Shown: positions 34,834 to 47,494 of the stretch, in pieces
Numbering within the stretch: position 1 is the first letter of the stretch
Layout of the letters: every line of letters begins with the position of its first letter
NCBI GenBank assembly: GCA_002007465.1
Contig: LNAC01000336.1
Location: 870,481-934,480 of the forward strand
From: Ailurus styani
Lineage: Eukaryota > Chordata > Mammalia > Carnivora > Ailuridae
Length of the DNA: 64,000 nucleotides
Reading direction: 5' to 3'
Made by a program: the position numbers and the translations under genes
The notes under the pieces: generated by a model
What the model was told of the DNA's origin: nothing
Databases searched by the model: none
What the model saw: the letters and a program-made list of their open reading frames with translations, nothing else

Positions 34834-34926
34834 CTTCAGGTGGTAAAATGCTGTCATCTAAAACCTGTTTAGACTGTTTAAACTCTGTTTCTACAGAATC
34901 CCATCCCACCCTGGGCTGTCTCATTT
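34834..34926 (-). other. Exon-like block upstream of SYT4, same strand
   Basis: A 93-base segment lies between an acceptor-like CAATGTGTCCTTAG and a donor-like GAAG|GTAAAA on the minus strand. One frame is open throughout and reads MRQPRVGWDSVETEFKQSKQ and on to LPPEG. I recognise no protein family. It could be an alternative upstream SYT4 exon, an exon of an unannotated transcript, or chance. Confidence 0.25.
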
Positions 34927-35045
34927 CTAAGGACACATTGTGATAAAATTACCTCTTGCCCAAAGCTAATGCTATTGTAAATGTAACTGTTTCATTGTTT
35001 GTTTTAAAAGAAAACTGAAATAAATGTTATCGATTAAAATGTCAG

Positions 35046-35164
35046 AGGTTTCCCTCATTGTCATTTGATGAACAGCATATTCTTTATTATCCAAGCTCTT
35101 TAAACAAGCTTCTACCAGCACCAGATGAGGAGTGGGAAGATGATCCAACACAGAGGAAAAACCT
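35046..35164 (+). other. Exon-like block with strong donor, plus strand
   Basis: The 119-base segment ends in ACCT|GTAAGT, an excellent donor, and begins after ATGTCAG, a weak acceptor with little pyrimidine tract. One frame is open across it, ending PAPDEEWEDDPTQRKN. No family is recognised and the open length is not significant alone. Confidence 0.25.
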
Positions 35165-35296
35165 GTAAGTTTCTTATGTTTGAGATTTATACCCTACCAC
35201 ATTATTACACTGTTCTCTTTCAATTCAGCAAACAAGTAATCAATTCGCTGACGTGAACAATACCATTCTAGCAGCAGAGACAGGGGAGGAGGGGTT

Positions 35297-35310
35297 GTTG
35301 CTAGGTAACC
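35297..35310. promoter_or_regulatory. X-box-like RFX site
   Basis: GTTGCTAGGTAACC is a near-palindromic X-box, one base off the common GTTGCTAGGCAACC form bound by RFX factors. It is in repeat-free sequence 2.3 kb upstream of the SYT4 start. Confidence 0.45.
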
Positions 35311-35570
35311 ACCTTTTTGCCACCCAAAACACACAGCCTCAAACAAGTTCCCGCCCTGGGAAACAGACCATTCTGTACAAGTGGCAGTGTTTACTCCAGA
35401 ATGATTCTTTGACTGCTGAAATGGTTCAGTATTTACCCTACTTAATTCTGGATTCTGATTACAAATATCTATACATACTTTGAGAAACAACACTTGAGTT
35501 CTATTTGTTTTTAAGAAATTCAGTTGAATTTAAGACTGTTGGTGATTCATTATATGATTGTTTCCATCCA

Positions 35571-35785
35571 TTTTAATCATTTTTTTAAAAAAATTAGCTT
35601 AATATATAGTTTGATTGATAAAGCTTATATAGTTCATTAATTGATATAGTTTATTCTGTATTTTCTCTGGTACCTTACTTAAAAATAGTATTATTAGATG
35701 TGTTTAGGCTCTTCTGCTAGGCAAAAGAATATTTCAAAAGGTTTTGAGGATGTCGCACTGATCTTCAGTAATCTTTAGTAATACC
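35571..35785. repeat. Left copy of a 215-bp block ending at an N
   Basis: From ttttaatcat to tttagtaatacc this block is repeated immediately after the N at 35786, differing only in the T/A run lengths near its start. It is an unmerged contig overlap. Confidence 0.9.
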
Positions 35786-35786
35786 N
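35786..35786. other. Single N: assembly join
   Basis: The N separates two near-identical 215-bp copies. The true genome probably has one copy. Confidence 0.9.
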
Positions 35787-36001
35787 TTTTAATCATTTTT
35801 TTTAAAAAATTAGCTTAATATATAGTTTGATTGATAAAGCTTATATAGTTCATTAATTGATATAGTTTATTCTGTATTTTCTCTGGTACCTTACTTAAAA
35901 ATAGTATTATTAGATGTGTTTAGGCTCTTCTGCTAGGCAAAAGAATATTTCAAAAGGTTTTGAGGATGTCGCACTGATCTTCAGTAATCTTTAGTAATAC
36001 C
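35787..36001. repeat. Right copy of the 215-bp block
   Basis: Second copy of 35571-35785, after which unique sequence continues (ccagattagc). Confidence 0.9.
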
Positions 36002-36548
36002 CAGATTAGCAATACAAAGGCATTTTAGTGGTATGTGGGTGGAGGAGAATGAAGTACCTGATAATGGATAATGGATACTTGTTCCATATCATTCTATTAA
36101 GAATGCTGGCTCTGATGTTAATGGAAAAGATTTATATTACAAGCACACCCAACTCCAAATCCTGCAAGACAACTATTTTCTCAGTTGGTATCACAAAAAT
36201 CCTTTCACTATAAACCACTTCTACATTTGTTTTGCTTCAACATATTCAGTATTTACTCTGTGACAACCTAAATTAGGATTTGATGGCTCATGAGTGAAAA
36301 ACTCATTAACCTAAACCACAAAAAAGTTTATCATCTCTCTTCTTTTCTTCTTTCTTTCAATACACAATTATTAAACATGTATTTATTCTTAGGTTTTTGG
36401 TAAGTAGGGGATTTATATTAGATGATAAGAACAATCCTTATCCTGATGGAACTTACTGCCTAAAGGAAAAATGGACAGCTTTTCCTCTAGAACTGGGAAA
36501 AATAGACGATAATTACATTTATATTTCCTTTGCTTGGTATTTCTTATC
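36002..36548. other. Intergenic sequence
   Basis: No gene or repeat recognised before the L1 target site. Confidence 0.4.
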
Positions 36549-37832
36549 AAGATTGGTCAGCAGTACCATTTTCTTGTACCACATGCAAAAATAAACCCAA
36601 AATGAATTAAAGACCTAAATGTGAGACCTGAAATCATAAAAATCCTAGAAGAGAGCACAGTCATTAACTTCTCTGGCACTGGCCATAGCAACTTGTTTTC
36701 TGAGGCAAGGGAAACAAAAGAAAAATTTAAGTATTGGGAATAGATCAAAATAAAAAGTTTCTGCACAGTGAAAGAAACAATCAACAAAACTAAAAAGCAA
36801 CCTATAGAATAGGTGGAGATATCTGCAAATGACACACCTGACAAAGAGTTAGTATCCAAAATATATAAAGAATTTATAAAACTCAACTCCCCAAAACCAA
36901 ATAATCAAATTAAAAATGGGCAGAATACATGAACAGATATTTCTGCAGAGAAGACATACAGATGACCAACAGACATATGAAAAGTTGTTCATCATCCCTT
37001 ACCATCAGGGAAATGCAAATCTAAACTACAATGCCATATTACCTCACATCTCTCGGAATGTCTAAAATAAAAAAAAAACCCACAAGAAACAACAGGTGTT
37101 GGTAAGGATATGGGGAAAAAGGAGCCCTTTAGTACTGTTGGTGGGAATGCAAACTGGTGCAGCCACTATGGAAAAAAATATGGAGATTCCTCAAAAAGTT
37201 AAAAATAGAACTACCCTATGATCCAACAATCACACCACTAAGTATTTACCCAAAGAATACAAGAACACTAATTCAAAGGGATAGATGCACACTTATGTTT
37301 ATAACAGCATTATTTACAATAGCCAAGATATGGGAAGCAGCTCAAGATTGATGAATGGATAAAGAAGAAGTGGTATATATAGGCAATGCAATATTATTCA
37401 GCCATGGAAAAGAATGACATCTTGCCATTTGCAATGACATGGATGGAGCTAGAGAGTATAATGGTAAGCAAAATAAATCAGCCAGAGAAAGACAAATATC
37501 TAGGACTCCACTCATATGTGGAACTTAGGAAACAAAACAAATGAACAAAGGGAAAAAAGAGAGAGAGAGAGAGAAACCAAGAAAGAGACTCTTAATTATA
37601 GAGAACAAATTGAATATTGCCAAAGGGAAGATGGGTGGGGGGATGTGTTAAATAGGTGATGGGGATTAAGGAGTGCACCTGTTGTGATGAGTGAGCACCA
37701 GGTGATTTATGGAATTGTTGAATCACTATATTGTTCACTTGTAACTAATATAACACTGCATGTTAACAAACTGGAATTAATATAAAAACTTAAAAAAAAA
37801 AAGAAAAAGAAAGATTGGTCCGCAATATACCA
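36549..37832 (+). mobile_element. 5'-truncated L1 (ORF2 end and 3' UTR) with ~20-bp target duplication
   Basis: The body, about 36569-37810, follows L1 ORF2 order: GACCTGAAATCATAAAAATCCTAG, CAACAAAACTAAAAAGCAACC, GACCAACAGACATATGAAAAG, GGTGGGAATGCAAACTGGTGC, TGGATGGAGCTAGAGAGTATAATG. The tail ends in an A-rich run. Target copies aagattggtcagcagtacca and aagattggtccgcaatatac have diverged. The reading frame is broken, so the element is dead. Confidence 0.92.
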
Positions 37833-38384
37833 CAGCTATTCAGTTTGTTCTTACTGACCCTCTTCTTCATAATTGTAGATTCATTATTCTTGTTAAAATC
37901 AGATTGCATTCTTCCATTTTCTGTGTTTGTCCACATCTTCTCTCTCTTTTTGGAGTCAAAGTTTCATTACACTATGAAGTTTCTGACTTACCAGTATTCA
38001 AAGATTCATTCTGATTTAAATTCTTATAGCACTAGCTCTACTGAAATCCTTTAAGTCAACTTGACATATTACTAGCTATATACCAACAATTTCCAAAAAG
38101 ATAAATCAAAGGTCTCCATCAATGCTCACTCCAAATAATCTACAAGGTTCCTATTTGTTCATGATCTTCTTTTCACAACTTTTTTCATGACTCCCGACCT
38201 CAGTTTATTTTTACATTCCAGGCCTATTTTTAAGTTGTGGTCTTTGAAGTGACTTCTCTAATTCTTGGATCTTGGTACTCTAACAAGCATTTGACCTGAA
38301 GCCATTTTAGAAACTTGTTTTGTTTCAGTTTACGTTGAAGATAGTTCTTGTTAATTCCTCGAAACACAACTGTCCTCCCATTTC
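37833..38384. other. Intergenic sequence
   Basis: No supported gene or repeat. Confidence 0.4.
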
Positions 38385-38617
38385 CAATCTATTACTCTTT
38401 TTTTCTTAAGATTTATTTATTTTTATTTGAGAGAGAAAGACAGAATGAGTTGGGGGAGGGACAGAGGGAAAGAATCTTCAAGCAGACTCCCCTCTGAGCA
38501 TGGAGCTGATGTGGAACTCTATCCCATGACCCATGAAATCATGACCTGAGCCAAAACCAAGAGCTGGTTACTCAACTGACTGAGCCACCCAGGAGCTCCT
38601 GCAATCTATTATTCTTT
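38385..38617 (-). mobile_element. CAN-SINE (older), minus strand
   Basis: The SINE at 38401-38601 is diverged, ending GACTGAGCCACCCAGGAGCTCC. Target copies caatctattactcttt and caatctattattcttt differ at one base. Confidence 0.88.
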
Positions 38618-39121
38618 AGTCAGACCTTTTTTTTTTTTTAGTCAGACTTCTTTTAACCTTCCATTAACAATAAAAATTGGGATATTTTATGTTTTGGTAA
38701 AGTGTGGGATCAGCAAAATTATACTAAAACTTTCAACTGAAATAGTGGAGATTTAACAAATGTTTTATTACTTAATAATTAATGAAATATATATTTATTT
38801 TCAAAATATAAAAATAAACACTGGTATAACTGATAAACATTAATTTTTAATATATCATTGAATAGTATATATTCTAGCATAAAATAGCTACAAAATACAG
38901 CAGGCAGCAAGGACAAAATTAAAATGATTATCAACAATATAAAAAAAGACAAAATAAGTAAACTGCAATTATTTGAGTAAGCATAGAAGATTTACAAACT
39001 CCAAGATAAATGGTTTCATAATAAATTAAAAAATAAAATTTAACAATATACTGTTCACAGTAAAATTACAAGGCAATGACTACAAAATTAAAATAATAGA
39101 ATGTATCATGATTTTTTAAAG

Positions 39122-39329
39122 ATATGGAGATGAGGGACATCTTGGCGGTTCAGTTGGCTAAGTGGCTCTTGATTTTGGGTCAGGTCATGATGTCAGGGTT
39201 TTGGGATCAAGGCCCACATCAGCTCCATGTTCAATGGGGAGTCTGAGGATTCTTTCTCTCCCTCTCCCTCTCTGACTCCCCCTGCTCATGCATGCTCTCA
39301 AATAAATCTTTAAAAAAATATGGAGATGA
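39122..39329 (+). mobile_element. CAN-SINE (older, diverged), plus strand
   Basis: The SINE at 39134-39317 is flanked by perfect atatggagatga copies. The head has decayed to GGGACATCTTGGCGGTTCAG. Confidence 0.85.
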
Positions 39330-40985
39330 AAAATTAAATTCAAGTTAAAAAGTAAAAAAAATCAAAAGGAGGAAAATATGCAACATATCGATAAAAGTAT
39401 AAACTGACAATAAAAAGGCAACAGTTTTTAAGGCTTATGTTCCAAATAACTTATCATCAAATACATAAAGCAAAACTATGGTAAGTGCAGAAGATAAACA
39501 AGCAGAAACATAACTTTTTAGTAGACATCATTTGTTTCAGCCACTTACAGATCATTGTAATTCCACGTTTAGACCATTTATCTAAGGTGGATCAGTTTTA
39601 CTGATAGTGCCTTTTAAAACCATAAACAAGTCATTTTTAAAGCATACAAATTCTTGGAAAGCAGGGAAAATTTCTCAAATATGTACTGCAGGATTACTAA
39701 GAGTTTTTTAAAAAGCGAGACCATACTAAAATATATAATATTTCATTAAAATATATGGACTTAAACATCAATACAAAGTAATTTTCAAAGATGACATATT
39801 AGAACCCCATTTAAAGAAGTAAATAATTATATATGTATATACAATCATTCAATCATCCCCTCATTAGTACACATACAACACAAAGAATTTCTCACATAGG
39901 ACCATGAAGTGATATGTATGTTATTATACACTGATTGTGGTAGCAGGAGTTAAAGGCAACATGTGAATATCCATCACAACATGAATGAATATGTAAATTG
40001 TGTTGAAAGCAAATTATATGATATTATCCTGGAGTTAAATGCAACAAACTATACTAACTATATACACATATATACACATACACACACATTCTTACATATA
40101 TAAAAACTGTATATATACATACATAGATCATAAAATATTGACTAGAGTTAAATAAAAATATCATTTATGCAAAATAAACACACACAAATATCACTATACA
40201 TTTTCATAAATAAAAAACAAACAGACTTTTCTTCAAGTTCTAGTGGATTCATCTGTGGCAAATCTGCCAGGAATAATTAGAAAATCCACATAAAATCTGT
40301 TTTAAAAAGTTTGTTTTAAAGCATTTATGAATTGATGAAGCAACTAAAGCTTCAAGGGCCAAGATACAAGTGAAACAGCAGAGAGATGAGCTGATATTCT
40401 GCAAATCACTTTTCCTCTCAGGAAATTGGCCGATTCTTAAAAATCGGTAAGAAACTGTGCTAAGAAGTTGAAAAACAAACAGATTTTTTGGCAATCTCAC
40501 AGGACTGGAGAGGCAATAATTATAGTTAGGGAAAGCCTAGGCAGTGAGGAGAAAAGTGGCTGGGATCCTAGAAAGGAAGGAGGTACAGAGATAGCTCCTG
40601 TGCTGAGTGATTTTACGCCCAAGACACATGCACAGTTCTTCAACTTTGCAGGCAAGAGGCTCAGAAGCTAAGCAGAAAACTGCTGAAAAACAAAATTATG
40701 GTTTCAGTTGATTCATGAGGCTGAGGAGACCAAAATTATGTGTTATTATTCATCAACGTGAAAGTTCCTTAATAATCACCATGGGAAGCACTGAAGAACA
40801 TCAAGAAGAGAGGACAAATCAGCTGTAGAATGAGCCCTACAGAACTAGAACCCATGCTCCATTTAGCTTAATTCCTAAAAAGATTAATGTGATGTATTCC
40901 CCCACAAAGGTAGCCTAACAAAGGATCTTTGAACCTGAGCTGAAGAAAATCATATCATATAGAGAGGCTATAACTTTTCATATAC
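39330..40985. other. AT-rich intergenic sequence
   Basis: Strongly A/T-rich, with ATATACACATATATACAC runs near 40060-40130. Some of it may be very old L1, but I cannot align it with confidence. No gene is supported; the open frames near 40249-40671 have no domain. Confidence 0.4.
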
Positions 40986-40989
40986 AATG

Positions 40990-43900
40990 TACATCATTTA
41001 ATAAAAAATACAGATCTAATGAGAAAGTGAACCAAGGAGAAAATGCAAAATTTTAAAAAGTCAATAGGTCAGTGACATAGCTAACAGTCATTGATATTTT
41101 GATAAAAGTGATAAGATATTTGCAAGAGAATTAGAATTTATAAGACTCAGACTAACATTCTAGAACAGAAAAACAGAGGTTTTGAAATTAAGAAACGGAT
41201 GGATATAATGAACAGATGACTAAATAAAGTAATAGAGAGTATTAATGAACCAGAAGAACAGTCCATAGATAATATCCAGACTAAAGCATAGAGCACTGAA
41301 AGTATAGAAAACTCATAAAACCGCTTCAGAGATAAATGGGACATGAAAAAAGGTAGTAACAAAATTGTAATCTGGTAACTTAGGTATTAGTAATATTTGA
41401 AGAGAAAATAATGGAATTTCCCAACCCAAAGAAAAATATCAAAAAGTACTGAGAAATCCAAGCAAAGGTATTAGGAAGAAAACCACATAGTTCAACCAAA
41501 TTAAATGATTAAAAACAAAAGACAGCGAAAATTTGAAAACAATCAGAAAATATAATATACTACCTTCAAAAAGCTGCAATAAGACTCATCCAATGCCTCA
41601 TTAGAGATGACAAGTCTGAAGACAATAACCCTGAAATGATGAAAGAGAAGAGTTGTCAATGTAGAATTTTCTATCGGCAAAACTCAAGGTGAATGAAAGA
41701 AATTTCTAGAAAAGCAGAAGCTGAGAGAATTCATTGACAGCAAATGTTAACTAAATGAGAGAGAATGATCACCGACCAGAACAGAAATATCAAACAAAAT
41801 AAAGAACATGGAAAAGTGTCAATATATTTCTAAATGTAAATGAATATTAGCAGCTTAAAACAGTAAAAATGTACTGTGGTATCTAAAATATTATTGAATG
41901 TAGGGCTAACAATGATTTGGAGGGTAAGAGGATGTAAATTGAGTTCCATTGTTTTAAAATCTGAGAAATGGTAAAAGGAATAATTTGTTATCCAGGAAAA
42001 CTGAACAAGTAGCAGGAAAAAAAATGTGTATCCAAGAAGTTAGCAATGCCAAAAAACTAATAAAAGCTAAAGGAAAAAATAGAAAAAAGAAACAGGGGCG
42101 CCTGGGTGGCTCAGTGGGTTAAAGCCTCTGCCTTCCGCTCAAGTCATGATCTCAGGGTCCTGGGGTTGAGGCCCGCATTGGGCTCTCTGCTCAGCAGGGA
42201 GCCTTCTTCCTCCTCTTTCTCTCTGCCTGCCTCTCAGCCTACTTGTGATCTGATCTCTCTGTGTCAAATAAATAAATAAAATCTTAAAAATAAAAAGAAA
42301 AAAGAAAAAAGAAACAGGTGGTCCAACAGAATACAAATGATATTTTAGAGGATACTAACTCAAAGGTATTATAATTACGTTAACTAAAATGAACTAAATG
42401 TTACTATTAAAAAGGGGATAAAAGATTGTCAGACTGGAGGAAAAGATACAAATCCAATGCACCAATTCTATAGCACTTTACAAGAGACAAAAAATTTAAT
42501 AGAAAGCATCAAACTAAAAGAATAGTAAATATACCTCCTGTACACCAGCCAAAAGAAAGCTGTAACACTTATTTTTTCTGATATACATATTTAGATAAGT
42601 AGATTTTTAAGTCAGATAAAAAGGCATTAGGAAAGATAATAAGGGATATTTTAAAATGAGAAATTTGTAATTATATAAGATGAATTTCTAAATTTGTACG
42701 TGCTCATTAATATAACTTCAAATTGAAAGCACTAGATGAGAAAAAGAAATCCACATCATCAAAGGAAATTTTCCCAGTCTTTTTCATATCTGATATAAGT
42801 AGACACAAATCAATACAGAAACACAGTATCTAAATGCACTAATAAATCTGAGCTAATTATCAAGTGCCATACAGAGTGTTCTTTATAAGTGAATACAAAA
42901 CATTTAGTAAAATTGACCAAGAGGTGGCCATAGAACAAGTTTCAAAACACCTCAAAGGACAGAAATCATTCAGTTTGTTCTCTAACCATGAGGAATTAAG
43001 CAAGGAATTAGAAAAAACACTATCTGGAACAAGTTCTAGTGTTTGAAAACTAAGCAAACCCTATATAAATAGCCCATGGGTCACAGGAGAAATCTCAATA
43101 GAAATTAGGAAAAAAAATGTGAACTGAATGACAATTATAACATTATAAAAGAGATTAAAAACTATGAAATACAGCTTAAAATGTGCTTAGAAAGTATATG
43201 GACTTCTGTGTATATACTAGAATAGAAAAGAGAATAGAAAAGAATGTGGAAAACAGTGATTTAACTATTTACTGCAAAATGTTAGAAAATAAAAAGGAAA
43301 TTCAACCCAAAGAATGCTGACAAGGAAAAAAATGACAGAAAAATAAATTAATACAATTTTTAAAAAAAGCACTGCAGTAAGAAAACAACCTAACAAATCT
43401 AAAATAACTTATTTGATACGATTAATGTTACTGATAATTTCTGACAATATTGACAAGAAAAAAAAAGAAGAGGAAAAGACAAATCACAAATGACTCAAGA
43501 GAGTGAAAATGGTATGCCACAGAACAGGAGTTAGAGAATAAGGAGGCACTGCTTTTGGGCTTTTTACTGGTACAAACATTTTGAAAAACTGTTTGACAGT
43601 ATCTAATAAAGCAGAACATAGACATAAGCTATGGTCCTGCAATTCCAACCATTGTTAAATTTTAAACTGAAGTGACTACATCCAAATACAAGAATGTTCA
43701 TAGCAGCATTATATGCAGTAGCTAAAAACTGAAACAACTAGATTCTGTACATTAGAATACTATTCAGAAGTGAAAAAGAACAAAATGCTGCTGCATACAA
43801 CAAAGATGAATCTCATAAATAATATGTTGAATGAGAGAAACCAGACAAGAAAGATTAAACACTGTAAGATCCACTTATTTAAATTTCAAAAAAATTAAGA

Positions 43901-44120
43901 AAAACATGTAAGTGTTAATAGAAGTCATTTGGTGATTATCTCTGTAAGAAGTAATAACTGAGATGGAGCACAGATTTCTGTGAGGTAATATTCCCTATCT
44001 CGATCTAGATAATAGTTATTACATTTTTGGATTTTGGGGTTTTTTAATTCATTTACTTGTTCAGTAATAATTTGTGTACTCTTCTGTATATATGCTATGA
44101 GTTTGTGTCTTTACATTTAA
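40990..44120 (+). mobile_element. Degraded old L1/HAL1-like element, plus strand, in pieces
   Basis: Recognisable stretches in L1 order include GAACCAGAAGAACAGTCCATAG, GTAGAATTTTCTATCGGCAAAAC with GCTGAGAGAATTCATTGACAGC, CTATAGCACTTTACAAGAGAC, AGCCCATGGGTCACAGGAG-AAATCTCAATAGAAATT, and the ORF2/3'-end motif TTCATAGCAGCATTATATGCAG near 43700. All frames are broken. A CAN-SINE split it at 42097. Boundaries are approximate. Confidence 0.65.
42081..42318 (+). mobile_element. Mustelid-type CAN-SINE inserted in old L1
   Basis: The SINE at 42097-42302 is flanked by perfect agaaaaaagaaacagg copies. It has the full mustelid-type body and an AAATAAATAAATAAAATC tail. Confidence 0.94.
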
Positions 44121-44124
44121 GTTT

Positions 44125-45240
44125 GCTACAAATTTTACAAGGGTAAATGTGTTTTCAAGGACATACACAAACACATTAGGGTAGATATTAAAGTAAATGC
44201 ACATAGTAAGGAAAGAAAATATCATAGTGGTCATAAGGCAGAAAAGTAAATTAGAGATAGACTGTGCATAATTTATTATGCAACTATAATTTTTCCCTCC
44301 ATTGAGTGTTCTTCTGAACTTTAACTTTCCAAGTATCTACCCAGTTTGGATACTCTCTCACAAAGATCTTCACTTCCCCTGTGGATTGCAATGTATCGGT
44401 TCTACAGATGTTATAAAAATAGATGGTATGAAAATTGAAAGTACTAGGAATCAGCTCTGGATAAAGATTATATAAGGAAAATGTATATGAAATGTGAACT
44501 TCTTGAACTTCTACATAAAATTAATACGCGTTTTAAATGTTCTTCCCATGGTCTCAGCATTAACAGAAGAAATGAACAAGATAAAAGTCAGACATTTCAT
44601 CTGGCAATCTAGAAACCCCACAGCATATGAGAAGTTTGATTATGTATATAATTCAGTTAGGGGTAAAGTTTGGGGAGCTGGAACCATTATCTACCATCAG
44701 ACTGGAGGGATAGAAATGGGATGGCTTAGAATTCCATGACCTTAAACTTCCTTCCAATTATTCAATGTTAAGAAACAATCCACTATCTCGGAGGTAACAG
44801 CTCCAATTCTCACATTACTGAACCCATTCTGCATTGAGTACTGCTTGCAATGCCAAAAGACCAGAGAGAGCAATGCACATGTCCAGAATAAAAAAAAAAA
44901 CTGAAGGTGGAATATGTGTTTGATATTGTCATCCTTGCTTTATGCAAACTTCCTTTACCTTACAGCACTCACTTCTTCACCAATTAGTATTCATCTGCTT
45001 ATTTATTTTTCCCCTTTCCCCTCACAAATGCATGCCTTCACTCAGGTGAAAATTAATAACTATCATTCACAGCATTCTCTAAAATAAAATCCTTCTGTGA
45101 CTTCTCTTGGGGAGATTGGTATTCTAAATACTTACACTTGTGAATAAAACCAAAATTAAGATCAAGTTTTAATGATATTGACTTACTTGGCAAGGAAGAA
45201 AAAAGACAAGAAATTGAAAAGTTTAACTTAGAAAATCATT
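44125..45240. other. Intergenic sequence
   Basis: No recognised gene. A plus-strand open frame at 44494-44739 has no known motif. Confidence 0.4.
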
Positions 45241-45243
45241 TGA

Positions 45244-45466
45244 GGGGCACCTGGGCTCCAGTTGGTTAAGCACCTGCCTTTAGTTCAGGTCATGATCCCA
45301 GGGTCCTGGGATTGAGCCCCACATTAGGCTCTCTGCTAGATGGAGAGCTTGTTTCTCCCTCTCCCTTTCCTCTGTCCTTGCTTGTGTGCTTTCTCTCTCT
45401 CTCTCACTTTCTCTCTCTCTAAAATAAATAAATAAAATATTGAAAACAAAAGAAAAGAATAAAGAA
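45244..45466 (+). mobile_element. CAN-SINE (older), plus strand
   Basis: Head GGGGCACCTGGGCTCCAG has lost the TGG of GGTGGCTCAG. The CT-rich body is expanded (CTTTCTCTCTCTCTCTCAC) and ends AAATAAATAAATAAAATATTG. The flanking copies are only approximate. Confidence 0.85.
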
Positions 45467-45589
45467 AAGAATTTGATACCCAACAGGGTACCCATCAACT
45501 AGAGAAAGTTAGTCAGTGATAGTTTAGTAAGTCTTTAGGGTTCCTGGACTCAGTTTCTTCATGGATGGGGTGAGGTTACACACACACAA

Positions 45590-46050
45590 AATGAAGCAGT
45601 TCTCAGATACCAGAAAAGTGTCTGAGAATTCAACTCAATTCTGACATTATCCACCTGCAGAGGTTAACAGATTCCAAAGGTTAAGGGCATAGTCCTACAA
45701 AACCGCCTTCCACCTCCCACTTCAGAAGCCGGTCACTCCTGACACACTGGCGACAGACTGAAGTTTCTTCCTTAGAATCTTTTAATTTGCCATAGAGGCT
45801 CACAGAACTGAGAGAAATGCATTTGCCAGTTTATTAAAGAATATGATAAAGAACACAAATCAAAAGCCAGATAAAGAGACATGTAGGTTGAGGTATAGGA
45901 AAAGAATAAGGAGCTTCCATGTGCTCTCCAGGCACTCCATGGTCCCAGATTTCCAGCTTGTCTTCCCTCCCCAGAGTTTCAATCCTCTGATCACATGATT
46001 GGTCCTTCTGGCAACCAGTCCCTGCCCATTATATCTCAAATCATAACTAC
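45590..46050 (-). mobile_element. ERV-type LTR relic, minus strand (family uncertain)
   Basis: The plus strand carries GTGTCTGAGAATTCAACTCAATTCTGACATTATCC and GCCAGTTTATTAAAGAATATGATAAAGAACAC. These are the reverse complement of features of the LTR at 60.46-61.03 kb (GGTGCCAGGATTGAACTGAGTTG) plus a poly(A)-signal region that copy lacks. No internal gene is seen. Confidence 0.5.
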
Positions 46051-46350
46051 TAAAATGTTATATTTTTAGAAGACAGAGCACAATGACAGTTAGAAATTGC
46101 TAAAATTAATTTAGTCTAATTTGTACATTTTCTTGTCCCCTTCCCATCTTTTATTGGAATCATTTTTTTAATTGATGTATAACCTATTCATTAACTTTTA
46201 GCATCAAACCACATTTAGTCCCTTTGATGAGCAGTCATGGCTCCCAGAATTGCTGATTAGTTCCACTGAAGTTCTAGAAAATTATGAAATGTCATCAAAA
46301 CATCTAAGCTTAAATTGTTGTTAATGTCCAGGATGTAGAATGGGTCAAGA

Positions 46351-46520
46351 AACAAATAAAGGAAGAAAAAGAAAAAAAAAAAAGGAAAGAGAAAAACAAC
46401 AACAATACAAAGGGGTTGGAAAAATGGGAGAAAGGATAAGAGTATAGGAGAAAGAAAGAAGTAAGGCAGACACATGAATAAGGAAGGAAGGAATGAAGGA
46501 AGGGAGAAGAGGGAGAAGGG
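46351..46520. repeat. Purine-rich low-complexity tract
   Basis: Mixed GAAA/GGAA/AAAG repeats with A-runs, such as GAAAAAAAAAAAAGGAAAG and GGAAGGAAGGAATGAAGGAAGGG. Confidence 0.85.
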
Positions 46521-47494
46521 GAGTTTGAAAAGAGAGAATTTCCTTTTGAATAGAGAAATTAAAATATATCTAATTTAGTCATCTACCAGCAAATGGCTGC
46601 TTAGTAATGACGGAATATGCTTCTTTTTGACTCCTGTTATTTCTGTTTCCTCTCTTCTCCTTTTGTCTGCTTTTTTACTCTGGCCTTTGTTTTCGTTGTG
46701 GTTATTTTAAAACTTAACATTGTAAATTATCATACAGCAAAATTAACTTTTTTATTTCTATGTTTCTATGAATTTTAACATACATGGAGATTCATATAAC
46801 CACTACCAAAATTAAGATACAGTTCCACCACCCCAAAAATTCCTTGTGCTCTCTCTTTATTGTTCTATTCCCCCACCAAGTATAAACCTTGGCAACCATT
46901 GATATATTCTCCATCACTATAGTTTTATCTTTTTGAGAATTTCATATAAATGGATCAAATAGTATGTATGATGGCCTTCTTTCACTCAGCATAGCACCTT
47001 TTGAGAATCATCCAAGCAGTTGCATGTATTAATAGTTTGATCCTCTTTATTGCTGAGTGGTAGTAAATTTTATGGATGAACCACATTTTGTCAGTAACCC
47101 AATGAAGGACAATTTCGGTCGTTTTCAGTTTTTGTCTATTATAAAGAACACTGACAGTCAGGTTCAGAATTTTGTGTAAATATTTCTTATTTCTCTAGAG
47201 TAAATACCTAGGAGTTGGATAGATGGGTCTTGTGGTAAGTTTGTTTCATTTGATAGGAAGTTGCCAAACCAGCTTCCAAAGTTAAATGTCCCATTTTTTC
47301 ATTTCTACCAGTAACACGTGTGTTCCAGTTGCTCTGCATCCTCGACAACAGGTGCTAGTATTAACATTTTTAAATTTTAGTCTTTCTATTAGGTGTGCAA
47401 GGTATGCAGAGATATTGCATCTTGGTCTTAATTTACATTTCTCTAGTGGCTAATGATATTGAGCATTTTTTATAGCTTTCTCAGTGGAGTGTTG

